Shown here: positions 40,291 through 49,329 of the stretch, piece by piece
How positions within the stretch are numbered: the stretch's first letter is position 1
Layout: every line of letters starts with the position of its first letter
NCBI GenBank assembly: GCA_963771025.1
Contig: CAVYRL010000001.1
Coordinates: forward strand, 682,001 to 746,000
Length of the DNA: 64,000 nt
From: Miltoncostaea sp963771025
GTDB taxonomy: Bacteria; Actinomycetota; Thermoleophilia; Miltoncostaeales; Miltoncostaeaceae
Direction: 5' to 3'
Notes under the pieces: generated by a model
Told to the model about the DNA's origin: nothing
Databases searched by the model: none
Seen by the model: only the letters and a program-made list of their open reading frames with translations
Translations under genes and position numbers: made by a program

Positions 40291-41742
40291 TTGAGCTCTT
40301 CGGACACTCGCAAATGGATCGCCCTCGTGCTCCTGTGCGCCACCCAGTTCATGGTGGTGCTGGACGTCGCGATCGTGAACGTCGCCCTCCCCTCGATCCA
40401 GACGGCCCTCGGCTTCTCGCAGGAGAATCTGCAGTGGGTGGTGAGCGCCTACACGCTGACCTTCGGCGGGTTCCTGCTCCTGGGCGGCCGCACAGCCGAC
40501 CTGCTCGGCCGGCGACGGGTGTTCCTCGCCGGGCTCGCGCTGTTCTCGGCCGCCTCCCTGGCGTGCGGGCTCGCCCAGAGCGACACCTTCCTGATCGCCG
40601 CGCGCGCCGTGCAGGGCGTGGGCGCCGCGGTCATCTCGCCGGGCGCCCTCTCGATCCTGATGACGACCTTCAGGGAGGGCTCCGAGCGCAACAAGGCCCT
40701 GGGCATCTGGGGCGCGATCGCCGGCATCGGCGGCGCCGCCGGGGTGCTCCTGGGCGGCGTCCTCACCGACACCCTCGGCTGGGAGTGGATCTTCCTGGTC
40801 AACGTGCCGGTCGGGGTCGCGGTGATCCTGCTGACCCCGCGGTTCGTGGCCGAGAGCCACGCCGAGAACGCCACCCGCTCCTTCGACGTCGCCGGGGCCG
40901 TCTCGGTGACCGCCGGGCTCGCGCTGCTCGTGTACGCGCTGGTCAATACGGACAGCGCCGGATGGGCCTCGGGGGAGACGATCGGGTTGATGGCGGTGTC
41001 CGCGGCGCTGATCGTGGCCTTCGTCGTGATCGAGATGCGCGCCAAGGCGCCGCTGCTGCCGCTCAGCATCTTCCGCCTGCGCAGCCTCACGGGCGCCAAC
41101 ATCGTCGGGCTGCTGCTGGGCGCGGCGATCTTCTCGATGTTCTTCTTCCTGTCGCTCTACATGCAGCAGGTGCTCGGCTACTCCGCTCTGCGATCCGGCT
41201 TCGCGTACCTGCTCGTCGCCGTCACGATCATCATCGCCGCCGCGGTGTCGCAGGCCCTGGTCACCCGCTACGGCTCCAAGGTCATCCTCGCGATCGGCAT
41301 GGCGCTGCTCACGGTGGGCCTTCTCTGGTTCACGATGATCGAGGTCAACGGCTCCTACGTGACCAACCTCGTACCGGGCTTCCTGCTCACCGGCGTCGGG
41401 CTCGGGTTCGCCTTCGTACCCGTCTCGATCGCCGCACTCCAGGGCGTGCAGGCCCACGAGGCCGGCATCGCGTCGGGCCTGATCAACACCTCCCAGCAGA
41501 TCGGCGGCGCGCTCGGCATCGCGATCCTGGCCACCATCGCCACCACGCACACCGACTCGGTGATGAGGGAGGCCGGGGGCGACTCCTCGCAGCTCACCAG
41601 GGCGCTGACCGAGGGCTTCCAGTACGCGTTCGCCGTGGGCGCGGGGATGGCCCTGATCGGGTTGATCGCCACCCTGATCTTCCTCGACCGCAGCGACGTG
41701 GGCCAGGAGGCGCCCGTCCCGGTCGCCCAGTCCGAGCGGTGA
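40291..41742 (+). CDS. MFS efflux transporter, DHA2 (14-TM) family, TTG start
   Basis: A 483-residue drug:proton antiporter with about 14 membrane segments. Motifs: VVLDVAIVNVALPSIQ in helix 1, GGRTADLLGRRRVF in loop 2-3, and GVLLGGVLTDTLGWEWIFLVNVPVG as motif C. It starts at TTG 40291 with AAGGAG eight bases upstream; no ATG or GTG fits as well. It is controlled by the divergent TetR through the palindrome at 40238. It is related to, but not a close copy of, the pump at 20260. Confidence 0.9.
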   Translation: MSSSDTRKWIALVLLCATQFMVVLDVAIVNVALPSIQTALGFSQENLQWVVSAYTLTFGGFLLLGGRTADLLGRRRVFLAGLALFSAASLACGLAQSDTFLIAARAVQGVGAAVISPGALSILMTTFREGSERNKALGIWGAIAGIGGAAGVLLGGVLTDTLGWEWIFLVNVPVGVAVILLTPRFVAESHAENATRSFDVAGAVSVTAGLALLVYALVNTDSAGWASGETIGLMAVSAALIVAFVVIEMRAKAPLLPLSIFRLRSLTGANIVGLLLGAAIFSMFFFLSLYMQQVLGYSALRSGFAYLLVAVTIIIAAAVSQALVTRYGSKVILAIGMALLTVGLLWFTMIEVNGSYVTNLVPGFLLTGVGLGFAFVPVSIAALQGVQAHEAGIASGLINTSQQIGGALGIAILATIATTHTDSVMREAGGDSSQLTRALTEGFQYAFAVGAGMALIGLIATLIFLDRSDVGQEAPVPVAQSER

Positions 41743-41754
41743 GCGCGTAGGGCC

Positions 41755-42678
41755 TCAAGCTCCTTCGGGAGCCGGGTATCGGAGGGCGGGCTCGAGGTAG
41801 ATCACCCGGGCGATCGGCACGGAGGCGCGCACGCGCGCCTCGGCCGCGTCGATCGCCGCGGCGATGCGGGTTGCGTCCAGGTCGGGGCCGAGATCGATCT
41901 TCGCGGCGACGAGCAGCTCGTCGGGTCCGAGGTGCAGGGTGCGCATGTGGATCAGCGCGCGGACGTCGGGCGTCCCCTCGATGGCCGAACGGATCGCGGT
42001 CTGGTGCTCGGCGGTCCCCGCCTCGCCGATCAGGAGGCTCTTCATCTCCACCACCAGGATCGCCGCGATCGCCACCAGCAGCACGCCGATCATCAGGGTC
42101 GCGACCCCGTCCCACACGGCGTCGCCGGTGAGCTCGGTGAGGGTCAGGCCGGTCAGGGCGAACACCAGCCCGATCAGCGCGCCGATGTCCTCCAGCAGGA
42201 CCACCGGCAGCTCTGGGCTCTTGGAGCGGCGGATGAATGCGACCCACGACAGCCCGCCCCTCGGCGCGCGCGACTCGCGCACGGCGGTGCGCAACGAGAA
42301 GAGCTCGAGCACCACGGCCACCCCGAGGATCCCGAACGCCACGGCGGGCGACGAGATCGCGTGCGGATCGCGGATCTTGTCGATGCCCTCGTAGACGGCG
42401 AAGAGGCCACCCACCAGGAAGAGCACCATCGCCACCACGAAGGCCCAGAAGTAGCGGTCGCGGCCGTATCCGAAGGGATGCTCGGGGGTCGCCGGCCGCG
42501 CGGCCTGCCTGCCGCCGAGGACCAGCAGGCCCTGGTTGGCGGTGTCGGCCAGCGAGTGGATCGACTCGGCGAGCATCGACGAGGCGCCGGTGATCAGGAA
42601 GCCGGTGAACTTGGCGACGGCGATTCCGAGGTTGGCCAGGAACGCCGCCAGGATCGCCTTCTTGCTGCCCTCATGCAC
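41755..42678 (-). CDS. Cation diffusion facilitator (CDF) metal exporter
   Basis: A 307-residue membrane antiporter that exports Zn2+, Fe2+ or similar ions in exchange for protons. About six membrane helices are followed by a cytoplasmic ferredoxin-like domain (about 205-300). Metal-site residues are seen in AESIHSLADTANQ and LLEDIGALIGL. The starting GTG (42678) encodes M-H-E-G-S. It is convergent with the MFS gene; a TTCG-loop hairpin lies over its last codons. The metal cannot be told from the sequence. Confidence 0.88.
   Translation of the reverse strand: MHEGSKKAILAAFLANLGIAVAKFTGFLITGASSMLAESIHSLADTANQGLLVLGGRQAARPATPEHPFGYGRDRYFWAFVVAMVLFLVGGLFAVYEGIDKIRDPHAISSPAVAFGILGVAVVLELFSLRTAVRESRAPRGGLSWVAFIRRSKSPELPVVLLEDIGALIGLVFALTGLTLTELTGDAVWDGVATLMIGVLLVAIAAILVVEMKSLLIGEAGTAEHQTAIRSAIEGTPDVRALIHMRTLHLGPDELLVAAKIDLGPDLDATRIAAAIDAAEARVRASVPIARVIYLEPALRYPAPEGA
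41759..41772. terminator. TTCG-loop hairpin between convergent genes
   Basis: GCTCC-TTCG-GGAGC over the last codons of the CDF gene, 17 bases after the MFS stop. It is a stable tetraloop but has no T-run. Confidence 0.4.
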
Positions 42679-42727
42679 CGCGCCGTCCCTCTCCGGTCGC
42701 CGAAAGCCGCGCGCACTATGCCAGGGC

Positions 42728-43936
42728 TCAGATGTGCAGCTCCTCGGGCTGCGGCTCGCCGTCCGCGAAGCGCGTCGCCGACAGCAGGGCCGCGCGCGGG
42801 AACGTCGCGTACGCGCCCTCGGTGATCAGCTCGGCCAGGCACAGCCCGGCCGCCCACGACTGCATGACGCCCCGTCCCGAGAAGGAATGGATCTCGAAGG
42901 CGTTGTCGAGGCCGGGCACGGCGCCGAGCAGGGCGGAGTTGTCGGGCGACAGCTCGTAGAGGCCGGTCCAGCCGCGCACGTGGTCGACCCGGTCGAAGGC
43001 GCTGATGCGGTGGGCCAGCCGGGGCCAGATCTCGCGCTCGAAGAACGCGGCGCCCTCGTAGTCGAAGCGGTAGGCGGGGGGATCCGCGGGAGGCGAGTAG
43101 CCGGCCAGGATCAGCTCGCCGCCCTCGTGGTGGAAGTAGCAGTCGCTGCTGTCCACGATCATCCCCTCGCGCGACAGGTCGACGTCGTGCGAGGCGATGA
43201 CGCTGATCTGCCGCGGCACCGCCCGGCACGGCACGGGCACGCCGAGCAGGTCGGCGACCGGCGCGGCCCATGGCCCGGCGGCGTTGACGATCCGCTCACA
43301 GGCGATCGCGGTCGTCTCGCCGGCGGGCGGGGCACCCTCCAGCGTCCGTTCCGCCGATCCGGCGTCGTCGAGCACGGCGAGCTCGGCCGCCACCACCCGG
43401 GCGCCCTCGCGACGGACGGACACCAGCGCGCGACGATCGACGAACCGGACACCCGCCGCGCGGGCCCGGGCGCGATAGTGCTCCTTGACGGCGTTGGGGC
43501 TCACCAGCCCGTCGAGCGGCGAGAAGGTGGCCCCGCCCAGGTCGTCGACGCGATCGATGATCGGCCACCGCCGGGCCACCTCGGCCGGGCTCAGCAGCTC
43601 GACCTCGCGTCGGAACGCGTTCTGCATCGGCACGTGCTCCACCGCGTGCTGCCACCGGCCGGGGTGGTGCAGCCACAGGTAGCCGCGCTCGCGAAAGGCG
43701 AACTCGTCGCGATGCTCGGCGAAGAAGGCGATCGTGGCGGCGCAGAGCTCCACGTTGACCGGACGCCACCATGTCGCGCGCACCCCGCCGGCGTTGAGCT
43801 CGGACGACGAGCGGACGCCCGCCAGATCGGGATCCACGACCACGATCCCCGCGACGCCGCGCTCGGCGAGGTGCATCGCGGTGGCGCTGCCGGCGAGGCC
43901 CGCGCCCACGATCAGGGTGCCCGCGTCCTCAGCCAT
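42728..43936 (-). CDS. FAD-dependent amine/amino-acid oxidase family protein
   Basis: A 402-residue DAO-family flavoenzyme. The dinucleotide-binding motif VGAGLAGSATAMHLAERG starts at residue 10. ELNAGGVRATWWRP near 45-60 and the C-terminal FSGRGVMQSWAAGLCLAELI fit sarcosine/glycine oxidase-like proteins. It probably oxidises a secondary amine or D-/N-methyl amino acid with O2 or an electron carrier. The ATG is preceded by GGAGGAG. It is 49 bases upstream of the CDF gene on the same strand. Substrate unknown. Confidence 0.85.
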   Translation of the reverse strand: MAEDAGTLIVGAGLAGSATAMHLAERGVAGIVVVDPDLAGVRSSSELNAGGVRATWWRPVNVELCAATIAFFAEHRDEFAFRERGYLWLHHPGRWQHAVEHVPMQNAFRREVELLSPAEVARRWPIIDRVDDLGGATFSPLDGLVSPNAVKEHYRARARAAGVRFVDRRALVSVRREGARVVAAELAVLDDAGSAERTLEGAPPAGETTAIACERIVNAAGPWAAPVADLLGVPVPCRAVPRQISVIASHDVDLSREGMIVDSSDCYFHHEGGELILAGYSPPADPPAYRFDYEGAAFFEREIWPRLAHRISAFDRVDHVRGWTGLYELSPDNSALLGAVPGLDNAFEIHSFSGRGVMQSWAAGLCLAELITEGAYATFPRAALLSATRFADGEPQPEELHI

Positions 43937-44079
43937 GTCTCCTCCGCGGTCGTGTGATCCGCATTGTCGCCGATCCCCGTGCCGCAGGGCCGAGGGAGGG
44001 GGGAGCGGACCGGGGGAGAGGCGCGGCCGAAAAAGAGAGACCCGGGGGAGGGGTGGGAGGACTGGAAATCCCCGCCGGG

Positions 44080-44967
44080 ATGCCGATCATGCGCGGGGTG
44101 AACGTGCGTCGCAACTCGCTTTCCTCCCGGTCCCTCGCGCTGCTGGTCGGCCTGATCGGCATGCTCCTGGCCGTTGCCGCGGGCGCGCAGGCGGCCACCG
44201 TGACCGTGGCGCCGGGCGACAGCTTGAGCGCCATCGCGGCGCGCAACGGGACCACCGTCAGCGCGCTCGCCGAGGCCAACGGAATCGCGGATCCTGACGT
44301 GGTCATGGCGGGGCGCCGCCTGGTGCTGCCCGGCACGGGCTGGGCAGGCGCGAGCACGCCGTCCTCGAGCTCGTCGGGCTCCGGCTCCGACGGGGGCTCA
44401 TACCGGGTGCGCCCGGGTGACACCCTCGGGGCGATCGCGGCGCGCCACGGCTTCAGCGTCTCGGCGCTGGCCGCCGTCAACGGCATCGCCGACCCCAACC
44501 GGATCAGCGTCGGCACCGTGCTGTCGCTTCCCGGATCGGCGCCGCAGACGACCTACGTCTCCAACTCCGTGCCCTCGTCGTCGGGTGAGATCGCGACGCT
44601 CCTCGAGCGCCAGGCGGCCCGCTACGGCGTCCCCGCCGCCCTGGCGCGCGCCATCGCGTGGCAGGAGAGCCGCTGGAACCAGAGCGCCCGCTCGAGCGTC
44701 GGCGCGATCGGCGTGATGCAGCTGATGCCGGCGACCGCCCGCTGGTTCGGCCCCGCGGTCCTCGGTCGCAGGGTCGATCCGGGCAACGTCAACGACAACA
44801 TCGAGACCGGAGTCGCGTACCTCGGCTGGCTGCTGCGCAACGCGGGCAGCACCCGCACCGCGATCGGCGGCTACTACCAGGGCCTCGCCTCGTTCAGGCA
44901 GCGCGGCCCGTACGACGACACCACCGCCTACATCAACAGCGTTGTGTCCTACATGGGCCGGGTGTAG
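44080..44967 (+). CDS. LysM-containing lytic transglycosylase
   Basis: About 295 residues from ATG 44080 (ATG 44089 is also possible). A signal peptide (SLALLVGLIGMLLAVAAGAQA) is followed by two LysM peptidoglycan-binding repeats (about 40-85 and 107-150; VAPGDSLSAIAARNG and VRPGDTLGAIAARHG). A Ser/Gly-rich linker separates the repeats, and an SLT catalytic domain follows (about 165-290) with the acid Glu in AWQESRWN, then SVGAIGVMQLMPATA. It cleaves glycan strands of the wall. The 143-base upstream gap is purine-rich and G-tract-rich, with no clear ribosome site. It is divergent from the FAD oxidoreductase. Confidence 0.9.
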   Translation: MPIMRGVNVRRNSLSSRSLALLVGLIGMLLAVAAGAQAATVTVAPGDSLSAIAARNGTTVSALAEANGIADPDVVMAGRRLVLPGTGWAGASTPSSSSSGSGSDGGSYRVRPGDTLGAIAARHGFSVSALAAVNGIADPNRISVGTVLSLPGSAPQTTYVSNSVPSSSGEIATLLERQAARYGVPAALARAIAWQESRWNQSARSSVGAIGVMQLMPATARWFGPAVLGRRVDPGNVNDNIETGVAYLGWLLRNAGSTRTAIGGYYQGLASFRQRGPYDDTTAYINSVVSYMGRV

Positions 44968-45452
44968 ACCGGCCTCTTGCCGCTCGAGAACGGCGACTTG
45001 CCGAGCTCGCGGTAGATCGTCACCTGATCAGCGGCCTCGCGGTCGCGGACCCAGATGAAGTTGCGCAGGTCAACCGCGCCCACCCCGGCCACGATGCCTC
45101 CCAGCACCACGGCGAGGCCGATGCTCAGGACGCTCACCACGCCGACGGCGATCAGCGGAAGGACGAGGGTGATCAGCGTGCGGCGGATGGTCAGGCTGCG
45201 CTCCTCCACCCGGACCCCGGGGGCGGCATCGGTCATGTCCGCCGTCTGCAGCCACCGGGCGTTGTAGAGGCTGAACCCGCCGACCGCGACGAACGCGACG
45301 ATGAACGGCAGGATCGCGCGGACCCGCGGGATGTCCGTCCCCGCCAGGGCGACGAACAGGCACGCGAGGCCGAGCCCGGCCTGACCGGTACCGGTGACGC
45401 GAAGCTCGAGCAGCAGTCGGGCGATGGGCCGCCCGGGCGAGGTCGCTGTCAC
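44949..45452 (-). CDS. Small membrane protein of unknown function
   Basis: About 167 residues from GTG 45452 (ATG 45479 would add nine codons). Three to four hydrophobic segments (QAGLGLACLFVALAG, ILPFIVAFVAVGGFSLY, LITLVLPLIAVGVVS, GLAVVLGGIVAGVGA) are followed by a cytoplasmic tail with RDREAADQVTIYREL. No family recognised. Its 3' end overlaps the transglycosylase gene by 19 bases, and it is divergent from ligD with the two promoters packed into about 30 bases. Confidence 0.65.
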   Translation of the reverse strand: MTATSPGRPIARLLLELRVTGTGQAGLGLACLFVALAGTDIPRVRAILPFIVAFVAVGGFSLYNARWLQTADMTDAAPGVRVEERSLTIRRTLITLVLPLIAVGVVSVLSIGLAVVLGGIVAGVGAVDLRNFIWVRDREAADQVTIYRELGKSPFSSGKRPVYTRPM

Positions 45453-45477
45453 GGGGTGGGATACTGGCACACGTGGC

Positions 45478-47850
45478 ATGGCCCCTCGTTCAGCCGGTCT
45501 TCTGATGGGCGACGCCGACCTCCGCGAGTATCGGGAGCGCCGCGATTTCGGGGCGACGCCCGAGCCCGCGCCCACTCCCGCGGCCGATCCCCCGGGCGCT
45601 CCGCGCTTCGTGGTCCAGCGCCACGACGCCCGGGCCCTCCACTTCGACCTGCGCCTCGAGGTGGACGGCGCACTCGCCTCGTTCGCCGTGCCCAAGGGGC
45701 CGCCGCTGCGCGAGGGTGTGAAGCGCCTGGCGGTGCGCACCGAGGACCATCCGCTGCAGTACCTCGACTTCGCCGCCGTGATTCCGCAGGGTCAGTACGG
45801 CGCGGGCCGCATGACGGTCTGGGACGCGGGCACCTACGCCGAGGAGATGCGCACCGACGACGAGTGGAAGCTGATCCTGGAGGGCACGATCCTGCGCGGG
45901 CACTACCACCTGGTGCGCACGGGGGAGCGCTCGGGCAAGCAGGAGTGGCTCATCTTCCGCTCGGGAAAGGGTCCGCCCGGGCCGCCCGACCCGGGTCCCC
46001 GCGCGCGTTCCCTGCGGCCCATGCTCGCGTCGTCGGCCGATGCGCCCTTCGACGATCCGGCCTGGGCGTTCGAGCTGAAGTGGGACGGTTACCGGACGAT
46101 GGCCCTGGTCACCTCGGAGGGGACCGACCTTCGCAGCCGCAACGGGCAGGACCTCAATCCCCGGTACCCGGCCCTGACCGACCTGCGTCGCCGCGTCACC
46201 TGCCAGGAGGCGGTCCTCGACGGCGAGGTCGTCGTGCTCGACGCCGAGGGCAGGTCGGACTTCGGCGCCCTCGCGGCCGGCCGTGGGCCGTTCACCTACA
46301 TGGCGTTCGACCTGCTCTACGTGGACGGCGAATGGATCGAGGACCTCCCCTGGCACGAGCGGCGCGCCCGCCTGGAGCGCGTGGTCGCGCCGGAGGGGCC
46401 GCCGCTGCTGGTGCTGAGCGACCACGTGGAAGGCGGGGGCCGCGCGCTGTTCGCCGCCGCGGCCGAGCGGGGCCTGGAGGGCATCGTCGCCAAGCGCATG
46501 GACGCGCCGTACCGGCCCGGGACCCGCGTGCCGGACTGGCGCAAGGTCAAGACGCGCCAGGAGACGGAGGCCGTGATCGGCGGGTTCACCGAGGGCGGCG
46601 GCTCACGCCGCGGCACGCTCGGAGCGCTGATCGTGGGTGAGTGGGAGGCGGATGGCACCCTGACCTACCTGTCCCACGTCGGCTCGGGATTCTCCGACAC
46701 GCTGGCCCGCGGCCTCTGGGACCGCCTGCGGGAGATGGAGATCGACGACTCACCCTTCGCGAACGCGCTCCCCACGGCGTCCGCGCGGCCCCACTGGGTG
46801 CGGCCGGAGCTGTCGTGCGAGGTGCGCTTCGCCGAGCGAACGGGGGACGGGCGCCTGCGCGCGCCGGTGTTCCACGGCCTGATCGAGACGGCGGGGCCCG
46901 ACGTGCCGAGCGGACCCCTCTCGCGGGCGGGCGGCGACCGGGTCGTGGAGGAGGGGCCACGCCGGGTGACGCTGACCAACCTCGACAAGCCCTATTGGCC
47001 GCGCGAGGGCATCACCAAGGGAAACCTGCTCGACCACTACCTGCGGATCGCCCCGGTGCTCGTGCCGCACCTGGCCGGGCGCCCCATGATCCTCAAGCGA
47101 TTCCCCAACGGCATCGACGCGGACTTCTTCTTCCAGCACACGGTCGACGACGGCCCCGACTGGCTGTCGCGGGCCGACCTCTCGCGGAGCGGCCGCCCGG
47201 GGGAGAAGACCAGCCACTACGTCCTCATCGACGACCCCTTGGCGCTGCTCTGGGTGGTCAACCTCGGTTGCATCGACCTCAACCCGTGGCAGAGCCGGGC
47301 GGCGACCCCCGACGAGCCGACCCATGTGCTCTTCGACCTCGACCCGGCCGACGGCCTGCCGTTCGCCCGCGTCGTCGAGGCTGCGCTCCTGGTGCGCGAC
47401 GCGCTCGAGACGGTGGGGCTGCGCGGGTACCCGCGCACCTCCGGCGCCTCGGGGATGCACATCCTCGTCCCCCTGGTCCCCGGGCTGTCCTTCGGCACCG
47501 TGCGCCTCTTCGCGCGCGTGGTCAGCGAGGCCCTGGTGGGCGCCCGCCCGGACCTGGTGACCACCCGCACCAAGATCGCCGACCGGGGCCCGCGCGTGTA
47601 CCTCGACGCAAACCAGAACGGGCGCGGCAAGAGCATCGCCTGCGTCTATTCGGTGCGCCCGCGCCCCGGCGCGCCGGTGGCGACCCCCCTGCGCTGGGAC
47701 GAGGTGCGCGAGGGCCTCGACCCGCGCCGGTTCACCATGGGCGAGGTCGCGCGGCGCGTCGCGGGCGAGGGGGACCTCGCGATCGGCCTGCTGGAGGATC
47801 CGCAGACCCTCGACGACGCGGTGGCGAAGCTCGGCGCGGGGGCCGGATGA
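45478..47850 (+). CDS. ligD: ATP-dependent DNA ligase D (PE-LIG-POL)
   Basis: A 790-residue multifunctional enzyme of non-homologous end joining. Domains in order: 3'-phosphoesterase (about 25-165, HDARALHFDLRLEVDG); ATP-dependent ligase (about 180-480, nucleotidyl Lys in FELKWDGYRT, GIVAKRMDAPYRPG); and primase-type polymerase (about 500-780, LTNLDKPYWP, catalytic FDLDP). This PE-LIG-POL order is that of Pseudomonas LigD; mycobacterial LigD is POL-PE-LIG. No ku gene lies in the window. ATG 45478 is used; ATG 45505 is also possible. The stop overlaps the next ATG (ATGA), so a lipoprotein is coupled to it. Confidence 0.93.
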   Translation: MAPRSAGLLMGDADLREYRERRDFGATPEPAPTPAADPPGAPRFVVQRHDARALHFDLRLEVDGALASFAVPKGPPLREGVKRLAVRTEDHPLQYLDFAAVIPQGQYGAGRMTVWDAGTYAEEMRTDDEWKLILEGTILRGHYHLVRTGERSGKQEWLIFRSGKGPPGPPDPGPRARSLRPMLASSADAPFDDPAWAFELKWDGYRTMALVTSEGTDLRSRNGQDLNPRYPALTDLRRRVTCQEAVLDGEVVVLDAEGRSDFGALAAGRGPFTYMAFDLLYVDGEWIEDLPWHERRARLERVVAPEGPPLLVLSDHVEGGGRALFAAAAERGLEGIVAKRMDAPYRPGTRVPDWRKVKTRQETEAVIGGFTEGGGSRRGTLGALIVGEWEADGTLTYLSHVGSGFSDTLARGLWDRLREMEIDDSPFANALPTASARPHWVRPELSCEVRFAERTGDGRLRAPVFHGLIETAGPDVPSGPLSRAGGDRVVEEGPRRVTLTNLDKPYWPREGITKGNLLDHYLRIAPVLVPHLAGRPMILKRFPNGIDADFFFQHTVDDGPDWLSRADLSRSGRPGEKTSHYVLIDDPLALLWVVNLGCIDLNPWQSRAATPDEPTHVLFDLDPADGLPFARVVEAALLVRDALETVGLRGYPRTSGASGMHILVPLVPGLSFGTVRLFARVVSEALVGARPDLVTTRTKIADRGPRVYLDANQNGRGKSIACVYSVRPRPGAPVATPLRWDEVREGLDPRRFTMGEVARRVAGEGDLAIGLLEDPQTLDDAVAKLGAGAG

Positions 47851-48407
47851 TCGTTCGTGGGTCGCTCGCGGCCCTCGCGGCCGTGGTGCTCGCGGCGTGC
47901 GCGGCGGGGTGCTCCGGCTCGGGCGGCCCCGCGGCCACCGCTCCCGCTCCCGAGCCCACGCCCGCCGGCACGGGCTACTTCGTGGGGAGCGGCTCGGGCG
48001 GCATCGGCGGGTCGCTGGACTTCTACGGCGATGATCCGGTCTCCGAGGCCATCGACAAGGCGCTGATCGGCGAGGCCGGCCAGGCCGGTGCCGTGCCCAC
48101 CGTCGGGATCGCCTCCCTGGTCAACGATGGCGCCGTCCCGGCGCCCGCCCCGCGTTTCGTGGCCGTCCTGGAGGGCGACAACGGCGCCGTCCCGATCCCG
48201 CCCGCCAAGGATGCCCTGCACCCCGGGGACGGTCCCGCCGCGCGCCGGGCCCTGCGGCTGCTGGCCCGGGTGCCCAGGCGCGTGCCGCCCGGCGGCGCGG
48301 CGACCTTCTACGTGGTGCTGCCCGGGGTCGCCCCGGCCGAGGTGGGCTCGGTGAAGATGGTGGTGCGGTCGGGGCACCCGATCACGCTCCAGGCGCGGCG
48401 GCGGTAG
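47847..48407 (+). CDS. Putative lipoprotein coupled to ligD
   Basis: A 186-residue protein whose ATG overlaps the ligD stop by four bases. It has a lipoprotein signal (GSLAALAAVVLAACAAGC); either Cys could be the lipidated residue. The mature part starts with a Pro/Ala linker and has no recognised domain; VPRRVPPGGAATFYVVLPG suggests a beta-sandwich. It would sit on the outer face of the membrane. Its coupling to a DNA repair ligase is odd and may simply reflect dense packing. Confidence 0.65.
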   Translation: MIVRGSLAALAAVVLAACAAGCSGSGGPAATAPAPEPTPAGTGYFVGSGSGGIGGSLDFYGDDPVSEAIDKALIGEAGQAGAVPTVGIASLVNDGAVPAPAPRFVAVLEGDNGAVPIPPAKDALHPGDGPAARRALRLLARVPRRVPPGGAATFYVVLPGVAPAEVGSVKMVVRSGHPITLQARRR

Positions 48408-48439
48408 GGGACCGGGCCTCGGCGGCGAAAACGTGGCGC

Positions 48440-49255
48440 GTGCCCCCCGACGTCCACGCGCTCGCCGAGCGCCTCAAGCGTGACTACGAGCGCTTCAGCC
48501 CGGCGCAGCAGTCGCTCGCGCGCTATCTCGCCGATCACCTGGCCGACGTGCCGCTGCTGTCGGCCCACGAGGTCGCCCGCGCGTCGCACTGCAGCCCGGC
48601 CACCGTGGTCCGTTTCGCCCAGGCTCTCGGATATTCGGGATATCCCGAGATGCAGCGCATCGTGCGGCGCGCCCAGCGCCCCGGCCTGCCGCCGCGCCCG
48701 GGTGACCGTCAACTGGGGCTGCCGATCTCCGCGGAGGGGCTCGAGGCCGCCCTGGCCGCCGAGCGGCTGGTGCTGGACGACGCCGCGGAGCGCCTTGCGG
48801 GCGCGGGCCTCGGCGCCATCGTCGCCGCCCTCAGCCCGCGGACGCCGCTGATCGTCGCCGGCGAGGGCCACGCCCGCAGCGTCGTCACGCTCATCGAGGA
48901 GCGACTCGGCCGCGCCGGGCGCCCGATCGCGACCGTCACCACGCTCGATCCCTCCGCGCGCGCCTGGCTGGACGCCCTCGCCCCCAACGGCGGCGTGCTG
49001 GCGATCGCCATCGGTCGCGAGTCCCGTGTCGCGCAGGGCGCGGTCGCCGCCGCCCGCGCGGCCGGCGTGCCGGCGGCGGTGCTCGTGGACTCCTCCCTCA
49101 GTCCGCTGGCGCGGTCTCCGCTGGCCCGCGTCGTGCCCGCCGACGCCCGGGACGGATCGCCGAGCCTGGTGGCGATGGTCGCGGTGGCGCAGGCGCTGGC
49201 CGGCGCGTTGGCCCCGGCCTCGGTACGCGCCGACCTGGCCGCCGTCGGCGCCTGA
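48440..49255 (+). CDS. RpiR/MurR-family regulator (HTH-SIS)
   Basis: A 271-residue transcription regulator. Residues about 5-80 are the RpiR helix-turn-helix (YERFSPAQQSLARYLADH, then AHEVARASHCSPATVVRFAQALGY). Residues about 105-245 form a SIS sugar-phosphate-binding domain (PLIVAGEGHARSVVTL). Such proteins sense phosphosugars or related metabolites. The start is GTG 48440. It precedes pdxS, which has its own promoter, so regulation of PLP synthesis is possible but unproven. Confidence 0.82.
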   Translation: MPPDVHALAERLKRDYERFSPAQQSLARYLADHLADVPLLSAHEVARASHCSPATVVRFAQALGYSGYPEMQRIVRRAQRPGLPPRPGDRQLGLPISAEGLEAALAAERLVLDDAAERLAGAGLGAIVAALSPRTPLIVAGEGHARSVVTLIEERLGRAGRPIATVTTLDPSARAWLDALAPNGGVLAIAIGRESRVAQGAVAAARAAGVPAAVLVDSSLSPLARSPLARVVPADARDGSPSLVAMVAVAQALAGALAPASVRADLAAVGA

Positions 49256-49287
49256 GCGCCCTCGGAGGTCGCGGGGAGTCCGTCCGG

Positions 49288-49293
49288 TAGACT
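49288..49293 (+). promoter_or_regulatory. -10 box of pdxS
   Basis: TAGACT, 36 bases before GTG 49330; GGGGGAG lies near the start, so this message has a leader. Confidence 0.45.
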
Positions 49294-49329
49294 TTTCGGC
49301 CGGAGTTCGACCGAGACACGGGGGAGCGC

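Noticed and set aside
43937..44079. c-di-AMP (ydaO) riboswitch before the LysM transglycosylase
   Set aside because: The gene type is right and the region is G-rich, but I cannot find the conserved GACAGCTAAC-type 3' part or a convincing P1 stem.
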